In this document: piece by piece, positions 43,001 to 51,668 of the stretch
How the letters are laid out: each line of letters starts with the position of its first letter
How positions within the stretch are numbered: position 1 is the stretch's first letter
NCBI GenBank assembly: GCA_031426915.1
Contig: JASJPB010000025.1
Span: 1-64,000, forward strand
Length of the DNA: 64,000 nucleotides
Direction of reading: 5' to 3'
DNA from: Sulfurimicrobium sp031426915
GTDB taxonomy: Bacteria > Pseudomonadota > Gammaproteobacteria > Burkholderiales > Sulfuricellaceae
Notes under the pieces: model-generated
Seen by the model: the letters and a program-made list of their open reading frames with translations, nothing else
Told to the model about the DNA's origin: nothing
Databases searched by the model: none
Program-made: the position numbers and the translations under genes

Positions 43001-44140
43001 CTTGTGGGCAAGAATCACCTGCGAAACCGGGATTTCTTTTCCGTCCCGGTTCAGCAAGGCGGTTTCGCCTTCCCAAAAGCCTTTCAGCAAGGCGGTCGGG
43101 ATACCAATTTGCTGAATGCGTTGGTAGGCCCAGGCCGGGTAGTGCACGGCAATATCGGTGCCAATGATGTTCTCTTGCGTTCCAATGCCAAACAGTTCCC
43201 GCGCCGCACGGTTGAGGAACAGGGCTTTGCAGTCCGGCGTGGCGGTGGCAACGAAATCCGGCGTGGCGGCGAGAATTTCCGCCTGGCGGGAAATCTCGCC
43301 GATGAAATTTTCCATCTGCTCCGCGCCCTGGTTGAAACCGCGCATCAGATCGCCGATTTCATCGTAGCGGTGGTTTTTCATCCGCACGCTGCGGTCCCCC
43401 GCGGCAAAGCGCCTCACCATGTCGGTGACCGTGACCAGCGGCGTCACGATGCGCCAGCGCGCATAGGCAACGAGCGTGACCAGGAATGCCAGATTGAGCG
43501 CCACCACGCCGGCAATCAGCCAGTCGATATGGCGGTGCGCGCGCTGCGCCGCTAACGTCAGCGTACTGACAACCCGGTCGGCGCGCTCCAGGATGGCATC
43601 GGTTTCCCCGCTGAGGCGGGGCATATCACCCTGGTCCAGAGTGGCGGCGGAGCCGGACAGGGATCTTTCCAGCGTCTGGCGGAAAGTGCGCCAGCTTGCG
43701 CGCACCTCTCCGATCTGGTCAGACAGATCGCGGCTTTCCCGCAACAGCAGGGGATGCAGGCCAGCGCTTTCCTTTTCGACGCCGGCGAGCATGGTTTCGA
43801 AGCGCTGCATCAGGGCCGGAACCTCGGTGCTGGCGCGTTTCTGCAATATGGACTCGGCGGTGTAATAGGCCAGTCTCTGGCTCAGGTAGCGCAACTTGCC
43901 ACTATCATTGACCAGGCGGGAGACGTCCGCCACGCCGTTGTAGAGTGTTTCCACCAGAACCAGGCTGGCGGCGGTAACGAGGAAAAATGCGGAAAAAATC
44001 GTCGCCAGTTTCTGCCCGACCGTCAGCCTCACCCTGGGGGCGGACGGCGGCGGAGCTGGAGCAAGCTGGTCGGCTGGGAGCATATATTTCGTTGCATTGA
44101 AGGGGTTGGGACAGAGGGCAAGCGAGTTTTTCCGGCGCAA
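40079..44140 (-). CDS. Membrane multi-PAS GGDEF-EAL protein with C-terminal receiver domain
   Basis: A 1353-aa c-di-GMP enzyme; translation may begin at the inner ATG 44083. Order: membrane helix 44-66, periplasmic type IV-pili/NIT-like sensor region to about 205, second helix 207-228, HAMP to about 285, four PAS domains (about 285-400, 405-530, 535-655, 660-785), GGDEF (about 790-945), EAL (965-1205), REC (1222-1345). The GGDEF motif reads GGDDF (862-866) with I-site RSGD upstream. EAL has EALLRW, ELEITES, IDDFGTGYSS and VIAEGVE, so a working phosphodiesterase is likely. REC has phospho-Asp1271 (ILSDQRMPEMSG) at the unusual C-terminal position. PAS4 is LOV-like without the cysteine. Confidence 0.95.
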   Translation of the reverse strand: MRRKNSLALCPNPFNATKYMLPADQLAPAPPPSAPRVRLTVGQKLATIFSAFFLVTAASLVLVETLYNGVADVSRLVNDSGKLRYLSQRLAYYTAESILQKRASTEVPALMQRFETMLAGVEKESAGLHPLLLRESRDLSDQIGEVRASWRTFRQTLERSLSGSAATLDQGDMPRLSGETDAILERADRVVSTLTLAAQRAHRHIDWLIAGVVALNLAFLVTLVAYARWRIVTPLVTVTDMVRRFAAGDRSVRMKNHRYDEIGDLMRGFNQGAEQMENFIGEISRQAEILAATPDFVATATPDCKALFLNRAARELFGIGTQENIIGTDIAVHYPAWAYQRIQQIGIPTALLKGFWEGETALLNRDGKEIPVSQVILAHKAADGTVDHLSTIMRDISERIAMEDRLTQSRDMYLKLFQDFPILVWRAGTDGKLDYFNHAWLDFTGRALEQEQGDGWAISVHPEDIERCTHTYLEAFEARRSFTIEFRLRRRDGEYRWMIGHGAPFTDMDGNFAGYVGSTVDISERRQAEVELRKLSLAVEQSANTIIITDRDGTVEYANPYFYALTGYSREEIIGHNPRVWQSGQTPLETYQTMWQTILAGKVWSGEVLNRKKNGELFWEAATLSPVKNENGEITHFVGIKQDISASKAAQEKLRLWQRALESSVNAITIIDASLANFPYVYVNPAFERITGYTSEEALGKNGRFLQNQDTDQPELENIRRAVKEQRDGKALLRNYRKDGSLFWNELYISPVRNDAGQVTHYIGIQNDVTERKQYEEQLAYQSAHDTLTRLPNRNLAQDRLAQGIIFARRAGHQLALLFIDLDNFKVVNESLGHNVGDQLLQIVAHRLGDCIRSGDTVARLGGDDFAVILTDISQEEEISRVTHKILAAIAEPVPVESHQLTVTCSIGISLFPRDGEDATTLLKNADAAMYQAKDQGRNGIQYYTAEINSRIFQRLMLENSLRTALERNEFALHYQPQVSLLTGQVIGMEALLRWHHAELGMVSPANFIPLAEETGLIIPIGAWVLHTACKQAKAWHDAGLPPVRVAVNISGRQFRENIPQLVENALAESGLPAQYLELEITESVAMQHAESTEITLDALRNMGVRLSIDDFGTGYSSLSYLKRFPINKLKLDQSFVRDIISDSDDAAISMAIIALAHGLKLDVIAEGVETESQLSFLRSHGCDAIQGYYFSRPVPAEQMEQLLRDGRRLTFPGAQNVPAHTLLLVDDEPNVLTSLQRLLRLEGYRILTASGPAAAFEILAQTPVDVILSDQRMPEMSGTEFLSRVREMYPGTVRMVLSGYTDLASIAEAVNRGAIYKFLTKPWEDDPLRAQIAEAFRYHKVISASAGQDAPV

Positions 44141-44143
44141 GTT

Positions 44144-44152
44144 GCTATAATA
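44144..44152 (+). promoter_or_regulatory. Extended -10 promoter of ybiT
   Basis: TGCTATAAT forms an extended -10 (TGn-TATAAT) 30 bp ahead of the TTG start of the ABC-F gene. No clear -35 is needed for this class. Confidence 0.65.
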
Positions 44153-44181
44153 AGCACATTTTTTCGCGAACGGGCTATAAA

Positions 44182-45786
44182 TTGATTTCCACCGCCAACA
44201 TCACCATGCAGTTCGGGGCCAAGCCCCTGTTCGAAAACGTTTCGGTCAAATTCGGCGAGGGCAACCGCTATGGCCTGATCGGCGCCAACGGCTGCGGCAA
44301 GTCCACATTCATGAAAATCCTTGGCGGCGATCTGGAACCTTCAGGCGGCAATGTTTCCATCGACCAGGGCGAGCGCCTGGGCAAATTGCGCCAGGACCAG
44401 TTCGCCTACGAGGATAACGTGGTGCTGGACGTGGTGATGATGGGCAATGCCGAACTATGGGCGGTGAAGGAAGAAAAGGACGCCATCTACGCCAACCCGG
44501 AAGCCAGCGAGGACGACTACATGCGCGCCGCCGAGCTGGAAACCCTGTTTGGCGAGCTCGACGGCTACACTGCCGAGTCGCGTGCCGGCGAGCTATTGAT
44601 CGGCGTCGGCATCGCAGTCGAACTGCACACCGGCCTGATGCGCGAAGTGGCACCCGGTTTCAAGCTGCGCGTGTTGCTGGCGCAGGCGCTGTTTTCCGAC
44701 CCGGACATCCTGCTGCTGGACGAGCCTACCAACAACCTCGACATCAACACCATCCGCTGGCTGGAAGATGTGATCAACGCACGCTCCAGTACCATGATCA
44801 TCATTTCCCACGACCGCCACTTCCTCAACAGCGTGTGCACCCACATGGCGGACCTGGATTACAGCACCATCCGCATCTATCCCGGCAACTACGACGAATA
44901 CATGATCGCCGCAACCCAGGCGCGCCAGCGCATGCTGACGGATAACGCCAAGAAGAAGGATCAGATTGCCGAGTTGAACGCCTTCGTGGCGCGCTTCTCC
45001 GCCAATGCCTCCAAGGCACGCCAGGCCACCAGCCGCGCCCGGCAGGCCGACAAACTCAAGGATGGCATTGTCGATGTCAAGCCTTCCAGCCGCCAGAGCC
45101 CTTATATCCGCTTTGAGACTGATGACCGGGAAAAGCTCCATCGCAAGGCGGTGGAATTGCTGGACGTTGCCAAAGGCTACGACAAGGTGTTGTTCCACGG
45201 ACTCAACCTGCTGCTCGACGCCGGCCAGCGTCTCGCCATCATCGGCCCCAACGGCGCGGGTAAAACCACGCTGGTGAAAACACTGGTGGGCGAGATCGAG
45301 CCGGACCAGGGCGTGGTCAAATGGGCGGACAAGGCCAAAATCGGCTACTTCGCCCAGGATCACCACGCAGACTTCGAGGATGACATGACCCTGTTCGAAT
45401 GGATGGAACGGCACGGGCGCAAGAGCGACGATGACCAGATCATCCGCGCCACGCTCGGCCGCCTGCTGTTCACCGGCGACGATTCGAAGAAATCGGTGCG
45501 CGTGCTGTCCGGCGGCGAAAAGGGGCGCATGCTCTACGGCAGGCTGCTGCTGGAACGTCCCAACGTGCTGGTGATGGACGAACCCACCAACCACATGGAC
45601 ATGGAGACCATAGAGGCACTCAACATGGCGCTGGAACAATATAAAGGCACGCTGATTTTCGTCAGCCACGACCGCCAGTTCGTGTCCTCGCTGGCAACGC
45701 AAATCCTCGAACTGGACGGCAAGGGCAGCTTCCGCCATCACATCGGCAATTACGAGGATTACCTGCTGAGCCAGGGCGTTTCGTAA
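44182..45786 (+). CDS. ybiT: ABC-F ATPase YbiT
   Basis: A 534-aa soluble twin-ATPase of the translation-factor ABC-F group. It matches E. coli YbiT along its length: ITMQFGAKPLFENVSVKFGE, Walker A GANGCGKST and GPNGAGKTT, and the first signature in the degenerate YbiT form VAPGFKLRVLLAQAL, the second LSGGEKGRMLYGRL. Walker B is ILLLDEPTNNLD and VLVMDEPTNHMD. The linker RFSANASKARQATSRARQAD is the P-site tRNA interaction motif region. The start is TTG at 44182, matching the homologue's N terminus (ISTANITMQF). Confidence 0.95.
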   Translation: MISTANITMQFGAKPLFENVSVKFGEGNRYGLIGANGCGKSTFMKILGGDLEPSGGNVSIDQGERLGKLRQDQFAYEDNVVLDVVMMGNAELWAVKEEKDAIYANPEASEDDYMRAAELETLFGELDGYTAESRAGELLIGVGIAVELHTGLMREVAPGFKLRVLLAQALFSDPDILLLDEPTNNLDINTIRWLEDVINARSSTMIIISHDRHFLNSVCTHMADLDYSTIRIYPGNYDEYMIAATQARQRMLTDNAKKKDQIAELNAFVARFSANASKARQATSRARQADKLKDGIVDVKPSSRQSPYIRFETDDREKLHRKAVELLDVAKGYDKVLFHGLNLLLDAGQRLAIIGPNGAGKTTLVKTLVGEIEPDQGVVKWADKAKIGYFAQDHHADFEDDMTLFEWMERHGRKSDDDQIIRATLGRLLFTGDDSKKSVRVLSGGEKGRMLYGRLLLERPNVLVMDEPTNHMDMETIEALNMALEQYKGTLIFVSHDRQFVSSLATQILELDGKGSFRHHIGNYEDYLLSQGVS

Positions 45787-45820
45787 CCCCGGATTCCATT
45801 CATCCCATAAACCGCGTTTC

Positions 45821-45905
45821 ACCGCGAAGGACGCGAAGGTTCGCAAGGTAAAACAAAGCTGTTCAAGTCTTTGAATTCCTTCGCGGCCATTGCGTCCTTT
45901 GCGGT
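45821..45905. repeat. Inverted-repeat element (CGCGAAGG type) after ybiT
   Basis: Arms 45821-45848 and 45878-45905 are imperfect reverse complements and belong to the same family as 22266-22405 (CACCGCRAAGGACGCGAAGG start). Confidence 0.8.
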
Positions 45906-45920
45906 TCAATCGCTTTATTA

Positions 45921-46188
45921 AGGGCTCGTTAATGAATAAGTCGGGCATACGTTGTCGCGTATTCGGGCGTCTGCGGCGTTGCGAGGCTTGCGAAGGGAAT
46001 GACCCTTCGCTGCGCCTCACGCCTTGCATCCATCCAGAATACGCGACAACCCTTCGGGCTGGGGCCGATTGGGGTGCATTCCGGTGTTGCGAGCCGCTTG
46101 TTGTGAATGACACAACCGCGCGACTCGCGTCTAGGACTGCACCCCAATCGGCCCCAGCGTATGCCCAACTTATTCATTAACGAGCCCT
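45921..46188. mobile_element. Structured 268-bp MITE-like element with two hairpin arms
   Basis: The ends 45921-45951 and 46158-46188 are reverse complements over 31 bp with one mismatch (start AGGGCTCGTTAATGAATAAG). Directly inside lie two long hairpins: 45951-45964 pairs with 46037-46050, and 46060-46078 pairs with 46138-46156. Each hairpin contains GTTGCGAG and is capped by an AATGA loop on a perfect stem (GCGAAGGG/CCCTTCGC and GTTGTG/CACAAC). No ORF. Transposase family not identified. Apart from this and the repeat to its left, 45787-46281 shows no gene. Confidence 0.8.
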
Positions 46189-46281
46189 AAGGTTCATCCG
46201 GGCCGCGATCTTTTTTCTCTTGCAGGCGCCCAAGGGGCGGCGCAGAATAAGCCATCCTTTCCCCTGTCCCCGGAGCGGATA

Positions 46282-48735
46282 TTGAAAACGTTGCTGCGCC
46301 CCGCCGTGTATCTCCTCAACCGGCTCAGCTATCCCCATAAACTCGCGCTGATCGGGTTCGTTTTCTTCCTTCCTTTCGCTGTTGCCGGATACCTCATGGT
46401 GTCCGAGACCAATGCGAGCATCGCCCTTGCCGAGAGGGAGCTGTCGGGGCTCCAGTCGCTCCGCCCATTGAAAAAGCTGATGCGCATTGCCCAGGAACAC
46501 CGCGGCACTGCCCAACTGGCTTTACACGGTGATCTGGATGTGCTGCAACGACTCGATCACCTGGAGCAGCTGGCCGGCGAGGTGATTCAGGAACTGGACG
46601 CTTTCGACGCGGAGTTCGGCAAGACCATCAAGATCTCGGACGAATGGGGTCAAGTCAAATCCAGATGGAATAACCTGACCAGGAAATCCACCTCGGTCAG
46701 TGCGGAAGAAAGCTTCAGCCTGCACACCGCGTTTGTCGAATGCATACAGGTTCTGCTGCTGCATATCTCCGATGCGTCCGGCCTGTCGCTGGATCCCGCG
46801 CTTGACACCCATTACCTCATCTTTGCCGTGACTTTTCCGCTCAATCAATGGACGGAAAGCCTCGGGCAAGCACGTGCGCTATCCGCTGTCATGGCCCAGA
46901 AGAAGTCCTTCTCCCTGCGAGAGCGCTACCAATTGTCCAAGACGGTGGGCGAGAGCCAGAGAATCGGCGCCAAGGTGCAGGCCGATCTGGAGACTGCGCT
47001 TAACCTGACGCCGGGGCTGCGGAAACGCATGGGCACCCCTTTGAAAGAAGCCCATTCGGCCATGGGTGCCTTCCTCTCCAGTGCGGAAGAACTGCTACTT
47101 GAGCCGAACAGCATCCTGCATGATAGTCAAGCGATGTTCCGGCAAGGAACGCTTGCCGTTAACGCCGTTTATCACTTGTGCGAAGCCACCCTTCCCGCGT
47201 TGCAGGAGACAATTCAGGCACGTTCCAATCGACTGGTGCTGAAAAGGTATGCACTCCTTGCCATTGGCGCCGCGGCGGGTTTGCTGGCAGCTTATTTGTT
47301 CCTTGCTTTCACCAGCGCGCTGATGAAACAGCTGGATGCATTGCGACGTGGCGCAAAATCAGTGGTGGAAGGGAATCTGAACACCCAGGTGGTGCAGGAC
47401 AGCCATGACGAAATGGCCACCATTGCCTATTTTTTTAACGGCATGGTGGATTCGATTCGTTACCAGATGATCAAGGCGGCGCAAGGGGAAGCCGAGCTGC
47501 GCAAATCGGAGGAAAAATACCGGTCGCTGATGGACCAGGCAAACGATGCCTTTGTCGTGGTTGACCTGGAGGGCAAGTTGCTGGATGTCAACCGGGCCGC
47601 CGAGAAAATGTTTGGTTACAGCAAGGAAGAGTTGTTGCAGCTGCATGCCCTGGATCTGCATCCGGAAGAGGAAAGAGAGCTGGTGCTGAAAACTTTTCAG
47701 GTTTTGCAGGAAAACGGCATAAGCCAGGCGCAAGCCCAGGTGCGGCGCAAGGACGGGAGCATCATCCTGGTGGCTGTCTCGGCCGCGTTGGTCAAATACG
47801 AAGGCGGGGTCATGGCGATCGGCATCTTCCACGACATCAGCGAGCTCAAGCGCACCGAGGAGCAACTGCGCCTCGCCGCCACGGTTTTTGAAGGGACGGC
47901 CGAAGGCATCATGATCACCGATGCCGCCGGGGTCATCGTATCGGTGAACCGGGCTTTCAGTGAACTGACCGGCTATGCCCCGCAAGAAGCGGTCGGAAAA
48001 ACGCCCGCGCTCCTTAAATCTGGACGCCACCCCGCCGGTTTCTACCGGGGAATGTGGCAAGAAGTTCTTGCCACGGGATCCTGGCAGGGCGAAATGTGGG
48101 ACCGGCGCAAGGATGGTGCGCTGTTTCCGGCGTGGCTGACCATCAGCGTGGTGCGCAAGGAGGATGGCACGCCCCAGTATTTTGTCGGCATCTTCAGCGA
48201 CATTTCTCTGATCAAGGAGTCGCAACGGCGCATCGAGTACCTGGCCAACTTCGACGCCCTGACCGGGCTGCCCAACCGCAACCTGTTCCATGACCGGCTG
48301 AAGCATGCCGTCGCGCGCGCGGCCAGGCAGAGCGACGGGTTCGCACTGATGTTCATCGATCTGGACAATTTCAAGGCCGTCAACGACACCCTCGGCCACG
48401 ACGCGGGCGACTTGCTGCTGCAGGAAGTCGCCAGGCGGCTGGGAAAATGTATCCGCGATGGCGACACGGCAGCCCGCCTTGGCGGCGACGAGTTCACGGT
48501 GTTGCTGGAAACCAGCGATCCGGACGCCGTGGCGAGAACTGCGCAACGTATCGTGGAGGTGCTGGCCGCGGCCTTCACCCTGTGCGAAAGCGAAGTCTAC
48601 GTCACCTGCAGCATCGGCATCAGCATTCATCCGGATGACGGCGTGGACGATCAAACCCTGATGAAAAACGCCGACATCGCCATGTATCGCGCCAAACAGC
48701 AGGGAAAAAACAGTTTCCGTTTTTTTGGCGGGTGA
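46282..48735 (+). CDS. Membrane PAS-PAS-GGDEF diguanylate cyclase
   Basis: An 817-aa protein starting at TTG with GGAG upstream. Membrane helices at about 20-42 and 322-345 enclose a ~280-residue helical periplasmic sensor region. HAMP follows (about 346-400), then PAS1 (412-525; LMDQANDAFVVVDLEGKLLD), PAS2 (535-645; TAEGIMITDAAGVIVSVNRA) and GGDEF (650-817). The active site is intact: GGDEF at 734-738, I-site RDGD five residues before it, and FDALTGLPNRNLFHDRL at the start. It should make c-di-GMP with product inhibition. It has no partner in an operon; the structured element lies just upstream. Confidence 0.95.
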   Translation: MKTLLRPAVYLLNRLSYPHKLALIGFVFFLPFAVAGYLMVSETNASIALAERELSGLQSLRPLKKLMRIAQEHRGTAQLALHGDLDVLQRLDHLEQLAGEVIQELDAFDAEFGKTIKISDEWGQVKSRWNNLTRKSTSVSAEESFSLHTAFVECIQVLLLHISDASGLSLDPALDTHYLIFAVTFPLNQWTESLGQARALSAVMAQKKSFSLRERYQLSKTVGESQRIGAKVQADLETALNLTPGLRKRMGTPLKEAHSAMGAFLSSAEELLLEPNSILHDSQAMFRQGTLAVNAVYHLCEATLPALQETIQARSNRLVLKRYALLAIGAAAGLLAAYLFLAFTSALMKQLDALRRGAKSVVEGNLNTQVVQDSHDEMATIAYFFNGMVDSIRYQMIKAAQGEAELRKSEEKYRSLMDQANDAFVVVDLEGKLLDVNRAAEKMFGYSKEELLQLHALDLHPEEERELVLKTFQVLQENGISQAQAQVRRKDGSIILVAVSAALVKYEGGVMAIGIFHDISELKRTEEQLRLAATVFEGTAEGIMITDAAGVIVSVNRAFSELTGYAPQEAVGKTPALLKSGRHPAGFYRGMWQEVLATGSWQGEMWDRRKDGALFPAWLTISVVRKEDGTPQYFVGIFSDISLIKESQRRIEYLANFDALTGLPNRNLFHDRLKHAVARAARQSDGFALMFIDLDNFKAVNDTLGHDAGDLLLQEVARRLGKCIRDGDTAARLGGDEFTVLLETSDPDAVARTAQRIVEVLAAAFTLCESEVYVTCSIGISIHPDDGVDDQTLMKNADIAMYRAKQQGKNSFRFFGG

Positions 48736-48754
48736 TCCGGCGCGGAAGCTGCGT

Positions 48755-49426
48755 CTACCGTGGCGCCTTGTCGAACAGGGGATCGCGCAGCCGCGCAAAA
48801 TCCCGGGGCGCGACGTACTGCAATATCTCCTTGCCCTTGCTGTCCAGCGTGAGAGCCAGCCCTTTTTCGGGATAAAGCCAGTGTTCCACTTCCCCGGAGG
48901 TTCTGACGCGTTCGCCCGGTTGCCCGAAATGTCTCAGCGCGATCTCCTCGTCGAAACTGGCGGAAGGGATGAAGGTGATAGCGCCGATACGGGCGCCATA
49001 GGCAAGCTCCAGATCATCCGAATTGAGGGTGAATTTGCGCGTGCTGCTCTCCATGTACTGGCTTTTTCGAGCATGCTGCCGCATACGCTCCACGGTTTCC
49101 CTCTCCACCGCCGCGACCAGGATCATCTTTCCCGTGAGCATGCCCATTGCGACCTGACCGTAATAGGCTTCCAATGAGCCCGCTTCCCCGGGAATCGCGA
49201 CTACGGCAACTTCCATATCCATGCCGAAGCGTTCGCGCGTATCGCCGAGAGTGCTGACGGGGAGCGTCAGTCCGAAGACTTTCGAAGCGCCGTCAGGCAG
49301 TATCTCGATTTGCCACGGCAGCCCTGAAACAGGTGACGTCTTGCGCTCCTCGCCCGAGGAACGAAGCAGCACCGCCGCCACGACCAGCGCGGTCAGCAGC
49401 AAAAGGATAAAGATGGACTTTTTCAT
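48755..49426 (-). CDS. Hypothetical membrane-anchored protein (223 aa)
   Basis: I do not recognise this family. MKKSIFILLLLTALVVAAVL is a signal anchor or signal peptide; the rest is a soluble periplasmic domain without cysteines. VFGLTLPVSTLGDTRERFGM and IPSASFDEEIALRHFGQPGE look like an ordered alpha-beta domain. The start at 49426 overlaps the last base of the DUF2322 stop (TGATG), so both are translated together; the long upstream ORF extension is antisense noise. Codon use fits the host. Confidence 0.75.
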   Translation of the reverse strand: MKKSIFILLLLTALVVAAVLLRSSGEERKTSPVSGLPWQIEILPDGASKVFGLTLPVSTLGDTRERFGMDMEVAVVAIPGEAGSLEAYYGQVAMGMLTGKMILVAAVERETVERMRQHARKSQYMESSTRKFTLNSDDLELAYGARIGAITFIPSASFDEEIALRHFGQPGERVRTSGEVEHWLYPEKGLALTLDSKGKEILQYVAPRDFARLRDPLFDKAPR

Positions 49427-49755
49427 CAGGACGCCGGTTTTGCCGGGCTGAATTTCACGGAGTAGGTGGCGCCGCTGGCGATAATCTCGAACAGGCGGTC
49501 GATATTGGGATGCTTGCCGGGATTCCGGCGTGCGTCTCCGGTGTGTTCGGCATACAGCGTCAGGCCTTCCCGGGCCGCATCGGGGGTGATGGCTCCCCAT
49601 TTTTCCGTGAGGTGGCGATAGATCTTGAGCGAGCCCTGACTACCCGGTTTGTTTTCTATGCTGGCAACGACGACGCCATCCTGATTGAGCAATTCCAGCC
49701 GCGCAAGGTGATCCACGCTGGCAAGTTGGGCGAGATTTTCCGCAAAGCTTCCCAT
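49426..49755 (-). CDS. DUF2322 family protein
   Basis: A 109-aa cytoplasmic protein. FAENLAQLASVDHLARLELL and GSLKIYRHLTEKWGAITPDA followed by HPNIDRLFEIIASG fit DUF2322, a small proteobacterial family with no known function. It begins one base after the stop region of coq7 (coq7 ends at 49757), so coq7, DUF2322 and the hypothetical gene probably form one operon. Confidence 0.75.
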   Translation of the reverse strand: MGSFAENLAQLASVDHLARLELLNQDGVVVASIENKPGSQGSLKIYRHLTEKWGAITPDAAREGLTLYAEHTGDARRNPGKHPNIDRLFEIIASGATYSVKFSPAKPAS

Positions 49756-49756
49756 A

Positions 49757-50383
49757 TCAAATCCAATAAGCTGTTTTGGTCATGAGTTTCGACGAGAGCC
49801 GCATCGCCGCTTTCACCGGCAAGGGCAATTCCGCCCCGCCATGCTCCAGCGCCGTGGTGGCATGCTGGATCTCGTCGCTTTTCATCTGTTCCAGGATGGC
49901 GCGGCTTTTCTCATCCTGTTGCGGCAGTTGTCCCAGGTGGCTCTCAAGGTGCTGTTCCACCTGATGTTCGGTTTCCGCCAGGAAGCCGAGATTCCACTTG
50001 TCGCCCAATGAGCCGGCCAGCGCGCCGAGAGCGAGCGAGCCGCTGTACCAGAGCGGATTCAGCAGGCTTTTACGCCCGCCCAGCTCGGCGATGCGCGTTT
50101 CAGTCCAGTTCAGGTGCTCGGTTTCTTCCCATGCAGCCTGTTCCAGCGCGGCCTTGACTTCCACATTGCGGGCGGTCAGGGCTTGACCCTGATACAAAGC
50201 CTGGGCGCAGATTTCCCCGCAGTGGTTGATGCGCATCAGGGCGGCAGCGTGACGTTTTTCCTCTGTGCTGAGCTCCGCATCGGGCAAAGCCCCGCCCGGC
50301 AGCGGGCGCGTGGTCGGCGCCTGGGCGAACAGCGTGCGCAGGCCCTTGTCAAATTCGATGATCAGTTTGTCCAGGGGAATCAT
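49757..50383 (-). CDS. coq7: Demethoxyubiquinone hydroxylase (Coq7)
   Basis: A 208-aa di-iron monooxygenase performing the C6 hydroxylation in ubiquinone synthesis. Iron ligands lie in MRINHCGEICAQALYQGQ, AAWEETEHLNWTETRIAELG and SDEIQHATTALEHG (E and ExxH motifs). This is the longer bacterial Coq7 form found in betaproteobacteria. Upstream is a CACAGAG-type inverted repeat (50402-50472), downstream DUF2322. Confidence 0.95.
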   Translation of the reverse strand: MIPLDKLIIEFDKGLRTLFAQAPTTRPLPGGALPDAELSTEEKRHAAALMRINHCGEICAQALYQGQALTARNVEVKAALEQAAWEETEHLNWTETRIAELGGRKSLLNPLWYSGSLALGALAGSLGDKWNLGFLAETEHQVEQHLESHLGQLPQQDEKSRAILEQMKSDEIQHATTALEHGGAELPLPVKAAMRLSSKLMTKTAYWI

Positions 50384-50401
50384 CTTAAATACCTCACTTC
50401 A

Positions 50402-50472
50402 AGCCACAGAGAACACAGAAGGCACAGAGACAGAACGGTTTTTTCTCTGTGAACTCTGAGTTCTCTGTGGCT
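50402..50472. repeat. Inverted repeat (AGCCACAGAGAACACAGA type)
   Basis: AGCCACAGAGAAC at 50402 pairs with GTTCTCTGTGGCT ending at 50472 with mismatches between; the arms are about 29 nt. A widespread bacterial intergenic repeat type, between coq7 and glcF. Confidence 0.75.
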
Positions 50473-50489
50473 AACTGTTTTGTTCAAGA

Positions 50490-51668
50490 TCATTTGGTAT
50501 ATCCCATTTGCCGCGCGATTAATGTGACCGGGTGCAGCACTTCGACCTCGTACCCGTTCCGCCTTAGGCCGCCAGCCATGTGCATGGCGCAACCCGGATT
50601 GGAAGTGGCGATAAAACGCGCGCCGCAACCCTTGATGGCGTCGATTTTATCACGCAACAGCACACCCGCCATTTCCGGCTGGGTCAGGCCGTAAATGCCC
50701 GCCGCGCCACAGCACTGGTCGTTGCCGGGCAAGGGTATCAGCGTGGCGCCGGGGATACGCCGCAACAATCCAGGGACGGCATCCTGATCGTGCAGCACGT
50801 TGCGGCTGGAACAGGGCTCGTGCACCGCGATGGTCGCCGCCAGCGGCGCCAATGTGACTTGATCCCAGCCCTGCGCCTGGACGAGAAATGCGCTGACATC
50901 CAGCACCGGCGCCGCTAGCGGCGGCTTGTATCCGGTCAGGCTGGCACCGCAACCGGATGCCGAGTGAAGGATCGCCGTCAGCTCCAGCCCGGCAAAAGCG
51001 GCGCGATTTTCATGCGCCAGACGCTGCGCGGTTTCAGGTTCGCCGTTATGCCGATGCAGCGCGCCGCAGCAGGTTTGCTTCGCGGCCACATGCACCGTGT
51101 AACCCAGCCGGTTGAGCACGAAAACGGCGGCGTTGAGGGTGGGCGCATCGCTCAGCCGCGCAATGCAGCCGAGAAACAGCCCCACCACACCGCGCGCCTT
51201 GCCCTGGGCGGGATAGATGCCGGCGGCGGGCGGGAAGGGCCGCCGCAAGGCGCGTAGCAACCAGCCCGCGCCCCGCAACAGGCGCGGCCTGGACGTCGTG
51301 TCGAACAAAACCCGGCGCAGCAAAATCTGGCGCCAGGGACGCCGCCGTTCCGGCTCGACCAGCGCGCGCATGCCGTCAGCCAGCTGGCCGTAGCGCACCT
51401 TGGAAGGACAGGCATTCTCGCAGGCGCGGCAGGTGAGACACAGGTCAAGGTGGCCGAGCAGTTCCGGGGTGAGCGGCAGTTTTCCCTCCAGCACCGCCGC
51501 CATCAGGAAAATCCGCCCGCGCGGCGAGTCCGCCTCGTTCAGGGTTTTGCGGTAAGTCGGGCAATGCGGCAGGCACAGGCCGCAGGCGACGCAGCGGGCA
51601 GCTTCCTGGCGCAGGGCATTGGTGGCAGGGTCGCCCGGCAAAAATGTTGGACGCGGATCGTGATTCAT
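50490..51668 (-). CDS. glcF: Glycolate oxidase iron-sulfur subunit
   Basis: A 392-aa ferredoxin-like subunit of glycolate dehydrogenase. Two [4Fe-4S] motifs are seen: CVACGLCLPHCPTYRKTLNE and CLTCRACENACPSKVRYGQL. Two CCG domains follow (KQTCCGALHRHNGE, NDQCCGAAGIYGLT), the cysteine-rich type also found in heterodisulfide reductase. The catalytic partners GlcD/GlcE are not in the window. Downstream of the toxin-antitoxin genes on the same strand. Confidence 0.94.
   Translation of the reverse strand: MNHDPRPTFLPGDPATNALRQEAARCVACGLCLPHCPTYRKTLNEADSPRGRIFLMAAVLEGKLPLTPELLGHLDLCLTCRACENACPSKVRYGQLADGMRALVEPERRRPWRQILLRRVLFDTTSRPRLLRGAGWLLRALRRPFPPAAGIYPAQGKARGVVGLFLGCIARLSDAPTLNAAVFVLNRLGYTVHVAAKQTCCGALHRHNGEPETAQRLAHENRAAFAGLELTAILHSASGCGASLTGYKPPLAAPVLDVSAFLVQAQGWDQVTLAPLAATIAVHEPCSSRNVLHDQDAVPGLLRRIPGATLIPLPGNDQCCGAAGIYGLTQPEMAGVLLRDKIDAIKGCGARFIATSNPGCAMHMAGGLRRNGYEVEVLHPVTLIARQMGYTK

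Noticed and set aside
44593..46113. 506-aa minus-strand open frame opposite ybiT
   Set aside because: Shadow frame that also crosses two non-coding repeat elements.
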